Shown here: positions 34,093 to 42,014 of the stretch, piece by piece | Layout: each line of letters opens with the position of its first letter | Numbering within the stretch: the stretch's first letter is position 1 | NCBI GenBank assembly: GCA_034665305.1 | Contig: JAXDFZ010000024.1 | Coordinates: 1 to 64,000, forward strand | Source: DASXRU01 sp034665305 | GTDB taxonomy: Bacteria > Acidobacteriota > Blastocatellia > Pyrinomonadales > Pyrinomonadaceae | Direction of reading: 5' to 3' | DNA: 64,000 bases | Position numbers and translations under genes: made by a program | Notes under the pieces: model-generated | What the model was told of the DNA's origin: nothing | Seen by the model: only the letters and a program-made list of their open reading frames with translations | The model's database searches: none

Positions 34093-35763
34093 TTACCGGG
34101 CCGGCACAACTTCCTTCAGGAGAGTTTCGTCCGGATCCAATCTAATCTCGCCAGGTGGTTGCCTAAACGGGAAGCTCTTCACAGTCAGTTTTCCTGTCGG
34201 CTGAATCACGAATCGTTTCTTGAGCGTGCCGCTGACCACCTCGATCGTTACCGGGTCAAGAAAAGCCTGATCCGGTTGCTTCTGATCCAGTTTCACGACG
34301 AGGCTCCCGCCGGCGCCTGCGAGTTCCGCCCTGTTCCAACTCAGCTCATAAATTGGATGTCCGGTGCCGTATACCCACCGCGCAAAAAAATCTTTTAGTT
34401 TCTTTCCCGAAGCCTTTTCCAGTGCCGCGCGCAAGTCTTCGCTGGATGCGATACCATTTCGATGGGCGTTGTAGTAATTCCTCAAGCCCCGAAAGAACGC
34501 GTCATCACCCAGGCGGACGCGCAACATGTGCAGAACCCATGCGCCTTTCTGATAGTTGTTACCATTCAGAAGTTTGAAAAGGTCTTCCGTGTTGCGATCG
34601 TACAGCGGCGTGCGGGTTTGCTTCTCGTAAGCGAAAGCAGTTTCTGCTGCCTGCTTCATGTAGCCGCGGAAGCGAGCTTCGCCCTCATGCTTCTGGATAA
34701 ACAACCCTGCGAAGTAGGTGGCAAAGCCTTCACTCAACCAAAGGTCGGCCCAAGTGGACTCGGTTACCGAATCGCCAAACCATTGGTGCGCGATCTCATG
34801 CGCCACCACATCGACGTTGCCAACCGGTATGCCGAACTTTTCGCTAACTCGAGCTGTCGGATTGGGAACGAGTAGGTTGCTGCTAAAAACAATCGCGCTT
34901 GAGTTTTCCATGCCGCCGAAACGAGTTGCGCCGACGATCATTGCCAGCTTCTCGTAAGGATACGGCGCAATGAGCTGGCTGAAGTAAGTTAACGCGGCCG
35001 GTGCGGGAGAGAACCCTTTCATCGCGTAGGGCCGATCGACTTGAGGCACGTAGTATGAAAGCGGCGTCGACGTTCCGGGCACATCGAATTTTGCACCTTC
35101 GTTAACCACGATCACCATACAGTAGGGTGGAATCGGCCGGCTTTCGTTGAACGTCCACGTCGTAGTTCCGCCGAAGTTGCCCCGGAAACCAACGGGCGCG
35201 CCATTCGCAACAACCAGATCGCGCGCGGGCGCCGTGACTTTGAATGAAACCGTTGCCTTTGCTGAAGGATGGTCGAAAGAGGGAATCCAATGATGGACGC
35301 GATCGGGCCAGTTGTCGCCGGTAGCGGACGGTTTTCCATCTCGATCGGTTGTCAGCATCAAACCATCCGCGGGCCTGCCGTGATACTTCACCGTGATATC
35401 TATCTGGTCGCCGCGTCGCGGTGTCAGGTTGAGACGAACATTCAAACGGTTGGGCGCACGCCCGAATTGCGCCGGCGCGTTATTGACTGTCACCGAATCA
35501 ATCGGGAGCACGCCGAAGTCCAAATCGATCACTCGGACATTTGGTCTCAAGATTGTGGCGCGAATGGTGGTTGTCGCGCTGGCGATCTCGCTCAATTGGT
35601 CATTGAGGCGGATGTCCACGCTGTAGTGCAGAGGTTTCCAGTTTTCTATCAAACGCTCGTGCCGCTGGGCCGCGATGGTCAGAGGAAGGAAGGCACACAG
35701 AAGCGAGATCAGAAGGATTCGCCGGCAATATTGGACGGCACCTAAGATGCACGGAGATTTCAT
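34093..35763 (-). CDS. Exported M1-family metallopeptidase
   Basis: The 556-residue precursor has a signal peptide ending LTIAAQ and then the M1 beta-saddle domain. The substrate motif GGMEN lies at about 283-287. The zinc site is HEIAH at 322-326 with the third ligand Glu345 in LSEGFATYF, the exact HExxH-18-E spacing. A short C-terminal domain completes the protein. It would be a periplasmic or secreted aminopeptidase. The ATG at 35763 was preferred over an upstream start at 35841 because the upstream part reads through a palindromic repeat and the signal peptide starts here. Confidence 0.92.
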   Translation of the reverse strand: MKSPCILGAVQYCRRILLISLLCAFLPLTIAAQRHERLIENWKPLHYSVDIRLNDQLSEIASATTTIRATILRPNVRVIDLDFGVLPIDSVTVNNAPAQFGRAPNRLNVRLNLTPRRGDQIDITVKYHGRPADGLMLTTDRDGKPSATGDNWPDRVHHWIPSFDHPSAKATVSFKVTAPARDLVVANGAPVGFRGNFGGTTTWTFNESRPIPPYCMVIVVNEGAKFDVPGTSTPLSYYVPQVDRPYAMKGFSPAPAALTYFSQLIAPYPYEKLAMIVGATRFGGMENSSAIVFSSNLLVPNPTARVSEKFGIPVGNVDVVAHEIAHQWFGDSVTESTWADLWLSEGFATYFAGLFIQKHEGEARFRGYMKQAAETAFAYEKQTRTPLYDRNTEDLFKLLNGNNYQKGAWVLHMLRVRLGDDAFFRGLRNYYNAHRNGIASSEDLRAALEKASGKKLKDFFARWVYGTGHPIYELSWNRAELAGAGGSLVVKLDQKQPDQAFLDPVTIEVVSGTLKKRFVIQPTGKLTVKSFPFRQPPGEIRLDPDETLLKEVVPAR

Positions 35764-35804
35764 TTCGAGCGGCCTTCGCAGAAAAAGTCGTTGATGGTTG
35801 CAGT

Positions 35805-36022
35805 AAGCGCCGAGGGCGCGAAATGTAAAAGCCCAGGCCAACGGCTAGGGTGGTAGTGCCGGCACATTTTCTGAGCGCTGAAGGCGCGCAATCGGATTCG
35901 TGTGCATAGAGCAGCGCTTGCCTCCGTCGCCCACTATTTCGCTCTTTCAGCGCTGGGACGCTTGCTCTCGATCGCAACTGGGCCGCTGGCCCAGGCTTTT
36001 ACATTTCGCGCCCTTGGCGCTT
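35805..36022. repeat. 218-base element with 41-base terminal inverted repeats
   Basis: The arms 35805-35845 and 35982-36022 are complementary at 37 of 41 positions, and the interior contains a second nested inverted repeat built on CAGCGCT. There is no ORF inside. The layout is that of a MITE or a paired REP element. It lies between the M1 peptidase start and the end of the next minus-strand gene. Confidence 0.7.
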
Positions 36023-36083
36023 GAAGACAAAATAGAATCCAACTTCTTGTGCAAAGCCCTTCGAGAGCTATTCCTAAACCGAC

Positions 36084-36434
36084 TTAGCGCATTCCCAGCA
36101 TCAGCAATGCGGAGCGATCGGAGACCCCTCCATCGGTATCGACCCATGACTTGTATGCAGCTAGCTCGTCTTCGGTAACAGCGCGATTTCCGAGCCTGGC
36201 CGCCGGCGTTCTTTCAAACGCACGATCTGTTAACGCCATATGTGGTTTTCGCACGTGCAAGGAATCCGCGTCGGCCAATGCCAATTCGGCCGAGTCAACG
36301 TCGGGAAATAACTCTTCGTAGGCCATTAGGTGCCAGACGCGTTTCTCACGATCGACGGCCAGAACGCGCAACAGGCCAAACCCACTTTCGAGCTGGAAGA
36401 TTAGATCATCGCCCGCCGTCAGTTGTTGATCCAT
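36084..36434 (-). CDS. Hypothetical protein, no recognised family
   Basis: This frame of 116 residues from the ATG at 36434 is acidic and ends SDRSALLMLGMR. The codon use and the amphipathic pattern look coding. The open frame runs further upstream to 36563, but its first part is read from a large palindromic repeat (36523-36615), so the true start is uncertain. A start upstream of 36434 within about 70 bases is also plausible, since the residues there (TRHGQKLRTAVKVNG) look protein-like. No membrane segment or signal is visible. Function unknown. Confidence 0.45.
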   Translation of the reverse strand: MDQQLTAGDDLIFQLESGFGLLRVLAVDREKRVWHLMAYEELFPDVDSAELALADADSLHVRKPHMALTDRAFERTPAARLGNRAVTEDELAAYKSWVDTDGGVSDRSALLMLGMR

Positions 36435-36522
36435 GCCGTTAACTTTTACCGCAGTTCGAAGTTTTTGACCATGCCGTGTCTGTAACGCGAACTGTTGTTT
36501 TTGCGCCAGCGTTGAATTCGCG

Positions 36523-36615
36523 GAGCGGGGCAGTAGCCCGACCGTAAGGGAGGGCTCCAACAATCGATGGTTTCAACCGTGCGCCCTCCCTCACGGTCGG
36601 GCTACTGCCCCGCTC
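36523..36615. repeat. Large REP-like palindrome, 33-base arms
   Basis: Arms 36523-36555 and 36583-36615 pair at 32 of 33 positions around a 27-base loop. They contain GGGGCAGTAGCCCG and an AGGGAGGGC block. It lies between divergent genes. A partial match to one arm occurs at 26385. Confidence 0.8.
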
Positions 36616-36685
36616 GCGTAAAGCGCGCCTGACTGGGTGCTGAACATTGCAAACAGGTCAGCGCAAAACTAGAATCGCAACCAAA

Positions 36686-37240
36686 ATGGCTGGTTACGAT
36701 TCCTCGAGCGACTACTACAAGATTCTTGACGCGGACGAAAACGCGTCTCGGGCCGACATTGAGCGCGCCTATAAACGACAGGCGTTCAAACAGCATCCGG
36801 ATCGTGGTGGTAGCGAGGATGGAATGAAAGCACTTAACCAGGCGTATCAAGTGCTGCATGATGACGCAACTCGGAAAGCTTATGATCACACTCGGGTGAC
36901 CCGCATTGATGATTCTGAAGCGATAGCCTTTACGCCGACGGCCCAGGACGTTGGCGCCTATGGGCAGGGTTTAAGCGCCTTGTTGTGCTTGGTGGTCGGC
37001 TTGCTGTTACTCTTTCTGGTGCGCTTTCAGTGGATTTGGTTTCTCTGGCCTTTGGCCATACTCGCCGGCTTTGTAATTCTTTTCGGAGTTTTCATGGCCC
37101 ATGCTGCCGTCAACACTGCGCGCCACTCTTTCACCAGAGGAACTTCCGCAAAGCGTTTTCGGGTGGCGCAGGAGGTGGGATTCTGGTCGGCAGTCTGCGC
37201 CGGAGCGTACGCGATTTATCTTATTCTAAATGCAGCCTGA
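36686..37240 (+). CDS. J-domain membrane protein
   Basis: The 184-residue protein starts with a J domain (about 7-70): DYYKILDADENASRADIE, AYKRQAFKQHPDR with the HPD triad, then LNQAYQVLHDDATRKAYD. Two or three membrane helices follow at about 95-140 and 165-184. It would recruit and stimulate a DnaK-type chaperone at the membrane. The ATG at 36686 is just before the J domain; an upstream in-frame ATG at 36647 exists. The last ten bases overlap the next gene. Confidence 0.88.
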   Translation: MAGYDSSSDYYKILDADENASRADIERAYKRQAFKQHPDRGGSEDGMKALNQAYQVLHDDATRKAYDHTRVTRIDDSEAIAFTPTAQDVGAYGQGLSALLCLVVGLLLLFLVRFQWIWFLWPLAILAGFVILFGVFMAHAAVNTARHSFTRGTSAKRFRVAQEVGFWSAVCAGAYAIYLILNAA

Positions 37241-37616
37241 TAATTCTAAATCCGCCGAAGTCAGCGGTCTCGATCTTCTTTTTCTGGAGGTCAACAGCCT
37301 CGAAGAATCAATCGGCTTTTATCGCGATAACCTCGGATTTGAAGTAGAGTCGCACAACTTCGATTCTGAGCCGCCGATGGCTACAGTGCGCGGCGGGGCG
37401 CTAAGAATCACGATGGTGCAGCAATTGGAGACGATGCTGAAACGTGGCCGGGGGGTGCACTTCGTTATCGGTGTTGGCGATGTTGATGCGTTTCATGAAC
37501 GCTTGCGAGGTGGAGGAGTGACAGTCACGGCTCCGCAGGACGAAGGTTGGGGCGGGCGGTTTATTAGTTTGCAGGATCCTGACGGCTATCGTCTTTTCTT
37601 TGTAACCTGGAGTTGA
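37230..37616 (+). CDS. Glyoxalase/VOC superfamily protein
   Basis: This 128-residue protein has the paired beta-alpha-beta-beta-beta arrangement of the vicinal-oxygen-chelate fold. It contains LDLLFLEVNSLEESIGFYRD, GFEVES and the C-terminal FISLQDPDGYRLFFVTW with the Asp-Pro-Asp-Gly turn. The substrate is unknown; glyoxalase, dioxygenase or resistance activities cannot be told apart. The ATG overlaps the end of the J-domain gene by 11 bases. Confidence 0.85.
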   Translation: MQPDNSKSAEVSGLDLLFLEVNSLEESIGFYRDNLGFEVESHNFDSEPPMATVRGGALRITMVQQLETMLKRGRGVHFVIGVGDVDAFHERLRGGGVTVTAPQDEGWGGRFISLQDPDGYRLFFVTWS

Positions 37617-37639
37617 ACAAGTCGGTCCATAAAATACAT

Positions 37640-37855
37640 ATGCAAGGTCTCCAACACATAGAAAACCTTCTCATTCGTTGTCGCGGCCGGTCCATCGACG
37701 TGAAGACGTTGTCGGGCGGTGTGTATGAAGGCGTCATTGCCGACGTGACCAATGATTATGTGACGCTGAAAATCAAAGGCGCGGGCGGAGAAGTGGATAG
37801 CGTTACGATTCTGCTGCACGGCATCGAATCCATAATAGTTCGCGACGCCGGGTAG
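37640..37855 (+). CDS. Small protein with an Sm-like beta-barrel pattern
   Basis: The 71-residue protein begins MQGLQHIENLLIR and continues GRSIDVKTLSGGVYEGVIADV and NDYVTLKIKG, then a final strand ESIIVRDAG. This resembles the Sm1 motif (strand, Gly-rich turn, G-x-hydrophobic-x-D-V, hydrophobic strand) of Hfq/LSm-like folds. RNA binding is possible but not established. A TTG at 37613, overlapping the VOC stop codon, would add nine residues and is an alternative coupled start. No good Shine-Dalgarno for the ATG. Confidence 0.6.
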   Translation: MQGLQHIENLLIRCRGRSIDVKTLSGGVYEGVIADVTNDYVTLKIKGAGGEVDSVTILLHGIESIIVRDAG

Positions 37856-37962
37856 AGTTAGTTGAAAGAGCGGGGACAAGCCGCCCTTCCTGACTGCAGG
37901 TCTTCATCGTTGAACTTTGATAGCGAAGGTTTGCCTCGGACTCAACCTTATCCACTTGCAAC

Positions 37963-37991
37963 TTGGCACTCTGTCATAGGTGCGGTACACT
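37963..37991 (+). promoter_or_regulatory. Sigma-70-type promoter of the second radical SAM gene
   Basis: TTGGCA (37963-37968), 17 bases, TACACT (37986-37991) lies 21 bases before the ATG at 38013. The spacing is ideal; the leader would be short (about 15 bases). Confidence 0.5.
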
Positions 37992-38012
37992 GTTTCATAG
38001 ATAGGCCGCCTT

Positions 38013-39038
38013 ATGAATTACGTAGCAAACCCGCCAAACCCGTGGCTAACCCATTCAGTGGAATGGATCGGCGAGCCGCCGGCCGCGAAGATCGAAGTCT
38101 TCGAAGAAACCGCTACCCGCTCAATCATTACGCACAATGACAGTCCGGACGTGGGCTTCGACTACACGGTGAATTGTTATCGCGGTTGCAGCCACGGGTG
38201 TACCTATTGTTTTAGCCGCCCGACGCACGAGTACCTCGGCTATGGCGCCGGGACGGATTTTGAGCGGAAGATTATCGCGAAGGTGCGCGCGCCGGAATTG
38301 CTGCGGGAGGAATTGTCGAAGCGATCGTGGAAGGGCGACCTCATAATGTTTTCGTTCACGTCCGATCCTTACATACCGCTCGAGGCGAACTACAAACTGA
38401 CGCGCCGCTGTTTGGAAGTCTGCCTGGAGTTCCGCAATCCCATCGGAGTAATCACCAAGTCGGCGTTAATCCGACGGGACATCGATATTTTGCAGCAGAT
38501 TGCACGTGACGCCAGTCTCTCGGTGTTCATTTCGATCCCTTTTGCCGATTACGATACGGCCCGTGCGGTTGAGCCGTTCGCGCCGTCGCCGGCTGCGCGT
38601 TTCATGGCGATGAAGGAATTGTCAGCCGCGGGCATTGACGTCGGTATAGGCATCGCCCCGGTGGTTCCCGGCCTGAGCACTGAAATACCTGAACTGTTAA
38701 CTCGAGCAAAAGATGCGGGCGCGACCCGCGCGTTCATCAACATGCTGCGCTTGCCGGGCAGCGTGGCTCCCTACTTCGAGCAGCGGCTGCGAGAGAAACT
38801 TCCCACGAAAGCGGATCGCATTCTCAATCGCATCCGCGATGCGCGTGGCGGGAAACTCAACTCCAGCGTTTTTGGCGATCGCATGCGTGGGCACGGACAG
38901 TATTGGGAAGCACAGGAACGCTTGTTCCAGGTCCATTGCCAGCGGCTTGGCTTCAATCAGCGCACCGTCGGCTCTGAAAAGAGAAAGTTCGCGAGCACTT
39001 TTCGCCGTCCTTCCGCGCAGGGCGATCTCTTCGCCTGA
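38013..39038 (+). CDS. Radical SAM protein, SPL/PA0069-like family
   Basis: The 341-residue protein contains the cluster motif CYRGCSHGCTYCFSR, where CxxxCxxC binds [4Fe-4S]. IMFSFTSDPYIPLEANYKLT is shared with spore photoproduct lyase-like proteins of the PA0069/Rv2578c group. The function of this group is unknown; true spore photoproduct lyase is restricted to spore formers. The C-terminus is basic and ends GDLFA. It stands alone with its own promoter. Confidence 0.85.
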   Translation: MNYVANPPNPWLTHSVEWIGEPPAAKIEVFEETATRSIITHNDSPDVGFDYTVNCYRGCSHGCTYCFSRPTHEYLGYGAGTDFERKIIAKVRAPELLREELSKRSWKGDLIMFSFTSDPYIPLEANYKLTRRCLEVCLEFRNPIGVITKSALIRRDIDILQQIARDASLSVFISIPFADYDTARAVEPFAPSPAARFMAMKELSAAGIDVGIGIAPVVPGLSTEIPELLTRAKDAGATRAFINMLRLPGSVAPYFEQRLREKLPTKADRILNRIRDARGGKLNSSVFGDRMRGHGQYWEAQERLFQVHCQRLGFNQRTVGSEKRKFASTFRRPSAQGDLFA

Positions 39039-39171
39039 TTCCGAAACAATTCTGCGGATAGCTATTCAGACCGTGGCAGGTTTGATCTATACTTACTCAC
39101 CGTAGAAAACGCACCACTCAATTGTCGTGAGCGCCCGGACGTTCACGCCGATCTTCCAGGGAGAATCAACG

Positions 39172-39597
39172 ATGATCATGATCAAGGACGTCATCCGTGA
39201 TCGAGAGCCTTATTCGTTGCGGGCTTCGGCCAGTGTGTTGGAGGCGGCCGAGTTTATGGCCCAGCGGCGAATTGGGGCCGTCTGCGTCCTCGACGACGCC
39301 GGTCGCTTGATTGGCGTGTTTTCAGAGCGCGACCTGTTGAACCGTGTCGTGGTGCCCCGATACGATCCGGCGGCGATGCGATTGGGCGACGTTATCAGCG
39401 ATCTGCGCGCGGTCATTCGCTGCGACGAGACTCCGCATCAGGCCCTCGAACGTATGGAGCAGATTGGCAGTCGCCACCTACCGGTAGTTGACGACGACGG
39501 TTGGGTAGGCATGCTGTCGATGCGCGATCTGCTGCGGGTGGAACTCAGCGAGCAAGGCGACGAGCTGAAGCTCCTGCACGAGTACATTCAACATTAG
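39172..39597 (+). CDS. CBS-domain protein
   Basis: The 141-residue protein consists of two CBS motifs forming a Bateman module: AEFMAQRRIGAVCVLDDAG then LIGVFSERDLL, and MEQIGSRHLPVVDDDGWVG then MLSMRDLL. Such modules bind adenosyl nucleotides. The ATG at 39172 has AGGGAGA at the right distance, better than the upstream GTG at 39127. No catalytic partner domain is attached. Confidence 0.9.
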   Translation: MIMIKDVIRDREPYSLRASASVLEAAEFMAQRRIGAVCVLDDAGRLIGVFSERDLLNRVVVPRYDPAAMRLGDVISDLRAVIRCDETPHQALERMEQIGSRHLPVVDDDGWVGMLSMRDLLRVELSEQGDELKLLHEYIQH

Positions 39598-39607
39598 TTT
39601 CTACGAG

Positions 39608-40840
39608 TTGAAGATGAAGCGAAGCTCCTGCCTAGCGATCTATCTCAGTAGGACAGGCATTCTTGCCTGTCCCTTTCGAATCAGAATCCTTCTGCGAACA
39701 ACGGGACAGGCAGGAATGCCTGTCCTGCTAATGACGCTTATAGCTATGGCGTGTGGCCATGCGCCGCCCGGAAGAGGAGCCGGCGAAGTTGAGACCTCAA
39801 CCGCCACCGCCTTTCGGGTGGAAACCGTGATCAGCGGACTGCAGGTCCCCTGGTCGATCGTCTGGGCGCCGGACGGCCGCATGATCTTCACGGAGCGCGC
39901 GGGTCGGGTGCGCGTGTATGAGAAAGGACAATTGCGGCCGGAGCCCTTGTTCGTTGTTCCCGATGTTGAGCAAAAGGGCGAAAGCGGCTTGATGAGTATC
40001 GCGCTGCATCCGCAGTTTTCTTCGAATCATCTTCTGTATCTTTCTTACGCTTACAAAGGCGACGGCCAACGCGTCCGCGTGGTGCGCTTTCGCGAAACGC
40101 CTGACGGTCTAACCGATCGGAAAGTCATCATCGAAGATATTCCGGCAGCTCAGTTTCACGCCGGCTGCCGTTTGCGGTTTGGACCCGACGGAAAGCTTTA
40201 TGTAACGACCGGCGATAGCACGAATCGGGAGTTGGCGCAAAAACTTGATTCACTTGCGGGCAAGATTTTGCGGTTGAACGACGATGGGGGCGCGCCCGCA
40301 GACAATCCTTTTGTGGGTCAGCCAAACGTTCGCGGCGAGATCTGGAGTTATGGCCATCGTAACGGGCAGGGAATTGATTTTCAGCCCGGAACGAATCTGC
40401 TGTTCGAAACGGAACATGGACCAAGCGGCTTTGATGGGCCGGGCGGGGGCGACGAAGTGAATATTGTCGAACGAGGAAAGAACTATGGTTGGCCCGTCAT
40501 TCATCATCGCGCCACTCATGAGGGGATGGAGTCGCCGCTGTTGGAATACACACCGGCCTGCGCACCGGCGAGTGGCATGTTTTATCGTGGCGGATCGTTT
40601 CCGCAGTTCAAAGGCAACTTCTTCTTTGGATGCCTGAGGGGCGAGCGAATCATCAGAGTTGCCCTGGATGGCCGACGTGTTGTCAGTGAGGAAAACCTGC
40701 TCGAGAAAAAATACGGCCGCATTCGCGAGATCGCCGAAGGCCCTGACGGCTTAATCTACTTCTCCACGTCGAACAAAGACGGCCGTGGTACGCCTGCGGC
40801 TGATGATGATCGCATCCTGCGCCTCGCGCCGGTTCAATAA
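39608..40840 (+). CDS. PQQ-dependent sugar dehydrogenase-like protein
   Basis: This soluble aldose (glucose/sorbosone) dehydrogenase-type six-bladed propeller has FTERAGRVRVYEKGQL, GESGLMSIALHPQF, RFGPDGKLYVTTGDS and GDEVNIVERGKNYGWP. The mature domain starts near FRVETVISGL. The N-terminus is unusual: the frame from 39608 (TTG) or 39614 (ATG) reads through a pair of palindromic repeats (39651-39725) giving a peptide rich in Ile, Leu and Arg. It then reaches LLMTLIAMACGH, which looks like the core of an export signal. ATG 39717 or 39732 are alternative starts, leaving a shorter signal. Confidence 0.85.
   Translation: MKMKRSSCLAIYLSRTGILACPFRIRILLRTTGQAGMPVLLMTLIAMACGHAPPGRGAGEVETSTATAFRVETVISGLQVPWSIVWAPDGRMIFTERAGRVRVYEKGQLRPEPLFVVPDVEQKGESGLMSIALHPQFSSNHLLYLSYAYKGDGQRVRVVRFRETPDGLTDRKVIIEDIPAAQFHAGCRLRFGPDGKLYVTTGDSTNRELAQKLDSLAGKILRLNDDGGAPADNPFVGQPNVRGEIWSYGHRNGQGIDFQPGTNLLFETEHGPSGFDGPGGGDEVNIVERGKNYGWPVIHHRATHEGMESPLLEYTPACAPASGMFYRGGSFPQFKGNFFFGCLRGERIIRVALDGRRVVSEENLLEKKYGRIREIAEGPDGLIYFSTSNKDGRGTPAADDDRILRLAPVQ
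39651..39725. repeat. Pair of REP-like palindromes in opposite orientation
   Basis: Two 22-base palindromes, GGACAGGC-N6-GCCTGTCC at 39651-39672 and 39704-39725, are separated by 31 bases. Extended to 26 bases each, the second is the reverse complement of the first at 24 positions. This is the BIME-like head-to-head layout. They lie inside the 5' end of the sugar dehydrogenase frame. The relative at 16804 has GGACAGAC. Confidence 0.85.
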
Positions 40841-40953
40841 CCCATCCTGATAACGGCTCAACTCCAAGGGCGAAGCCTGCTCTGTAAATTGTCGCGACTG
40901 GCGAACCTGAGCGCCGGCGGGCCGGCATCATTCAAGGCCGCGATGCTTGCGAA
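40841..40953. other. Gap between the sugar dehydrogenase and a dispersed repeat
   Basis: Short non-coding stretch between convergent genes. CTCCAAGGGCG and a CCGGCGGGCCGG cluster are visible but no clear terminator. Confidence 0.3.
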
Positions 40954-41058
40954 TTTATGTCGCTCGCTTCGCGAGCTTGAACCTGATTCGGTGGCTTGCA
41001 CCCACAGCTGGCGCTGTGGGCTACGGTTATGTCCGCCCGCTATGCGGGCTTCGGCCGC
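40954..41058. repeat. Dispersed repeat of about 100 bases, copy A
   Basis: The element contains CGCTCGCTTCGCGAGC, then CGGTGG, then CCCACAGC-TGGC-GCTGTGGG and CCGCCCGCTATGCGGGC, three palindromes in series. The same order and spacing recur at 43125-43220. It lies between convergent genes and could serve as a shared terminator, though it lacks T-runs. Confidence 0.8.
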
Positions 41059-41110
41059 CACAGCGTAAATCGATTGGTTTATTTTCAGGAATTGCGATCG
41101 AAGACGCGGC

Positions 41111-41764
41111 TTAGAACTTTTGGGCCAGGACTGCCGTCTTGGTCCAGCCGATCAATTGCAAAGGCGGAAAGCGATAGTGATTGACTACCCGGAAATGGCG
41201 CCGGGTCTTCTCATCCACTTCCGATGGGGGGTGGGCTTTGAAGCGAAACATCAACTCCAGCGCCGTGCTGGCTAGCGAAGGTCTGATGGGCAGATTAAGC
41301 AAATGTCCTTGCGGCGCGATGACGCGCGCCAGCTCATCGAGTCCGGCCTCGAGCGGTAGGTACTCCAGCATCCCGCTGGTAACTATCAAATCAAATGACG
41401 CATCCGCGAATGGGAGGCTGAGCACATTGCCCTGGGTGAAGCTAACCTTCTGGCTTAAATCGTGAACTTCGGTCACTGCCTTTTTTGCCTTAGCAACTGA
41501 AGAGCCTGATAGATCGAGGGCGGCAATAGTTACTGGAACTGAAACGTTCCGCAATAATGCCAGCGTCAGCAGGCCTGTTCCGCAGCCAGCGTCCAGGATG
41601 CGCGCTCCCGGAAATATCGGCAGCGGATAATCGCGGAAGTATTGATCCAGCGAACGTCCATAACCGTTGACCTTGAAGGTCAAATCATACAGACCCGCGA
41701 TGCGGTCGTAAAAAGTACCTGCGGGCGCTTCTGTGCTGGTTGCGGTTAATGCGTACTCTGCCAT
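41111..41764 (-). CDS. Class I SAM-dependent methyltransferase
   Basis: The 217-residue protein has motif I ILDAGCGTGLLTLAL, an acidic strand-2 end IAALDLS, and FADASFDLIVTSGMLEYL as motifs II-III, typical of UbiE/Coq5-like small-molecule methyltransferases. Substrate unknown. No operon partner; it is flanked by repeats and faces the sugar dehydrogenase. Confidence 0.88.
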   Translation of the reverse strand: MAEYALTATSTEAPAGTFYDRIAGLYDLTFKVNGYGRSLDQYFRDYPLPIFPGARILDAGCGTGLLTLALLRNVSVPVTIAALDLSGSSVAKAKKAVTEVHDLSQKVSFTQGNVLSLPFADASFDLIVTSGMLEYLPLEAGLDELARVIAPQGHLLNLPIRPSLASTALELMFRFKAHPPSEVDEKTRRHFRVVNHYRFPPLQLIGWTKTAVLAQKF

Positions 41765-42014
41765 TCTAATTTCTCCGTCTATCGGCGGACGCTGTTCAGG
41801 CGCTCATAATGTACTAGCAGCAACGGTCGCTTAGGGCCTATCAGGAGTCGGGCAATTGTAGCTGCAGACCCCCGATTTCTCAAACGCAAATACCGCCTAA
41901 AACATAAGTATTCCCGCGTGGGCCGGAAAACGGCCTTAGTTTGCAAGAAAACCGATTGCCCGCCGTTCTGGAAGTAGCGAATCAGCGTCCTATTCCCTTG
42001 AAGGAGCAGCAACT

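Noticed and set aside
35805..36615. CRISPR array
   Set aside because: The repeats are palindromic, of differing type and not regularly spaced, with no cas gene in the window.
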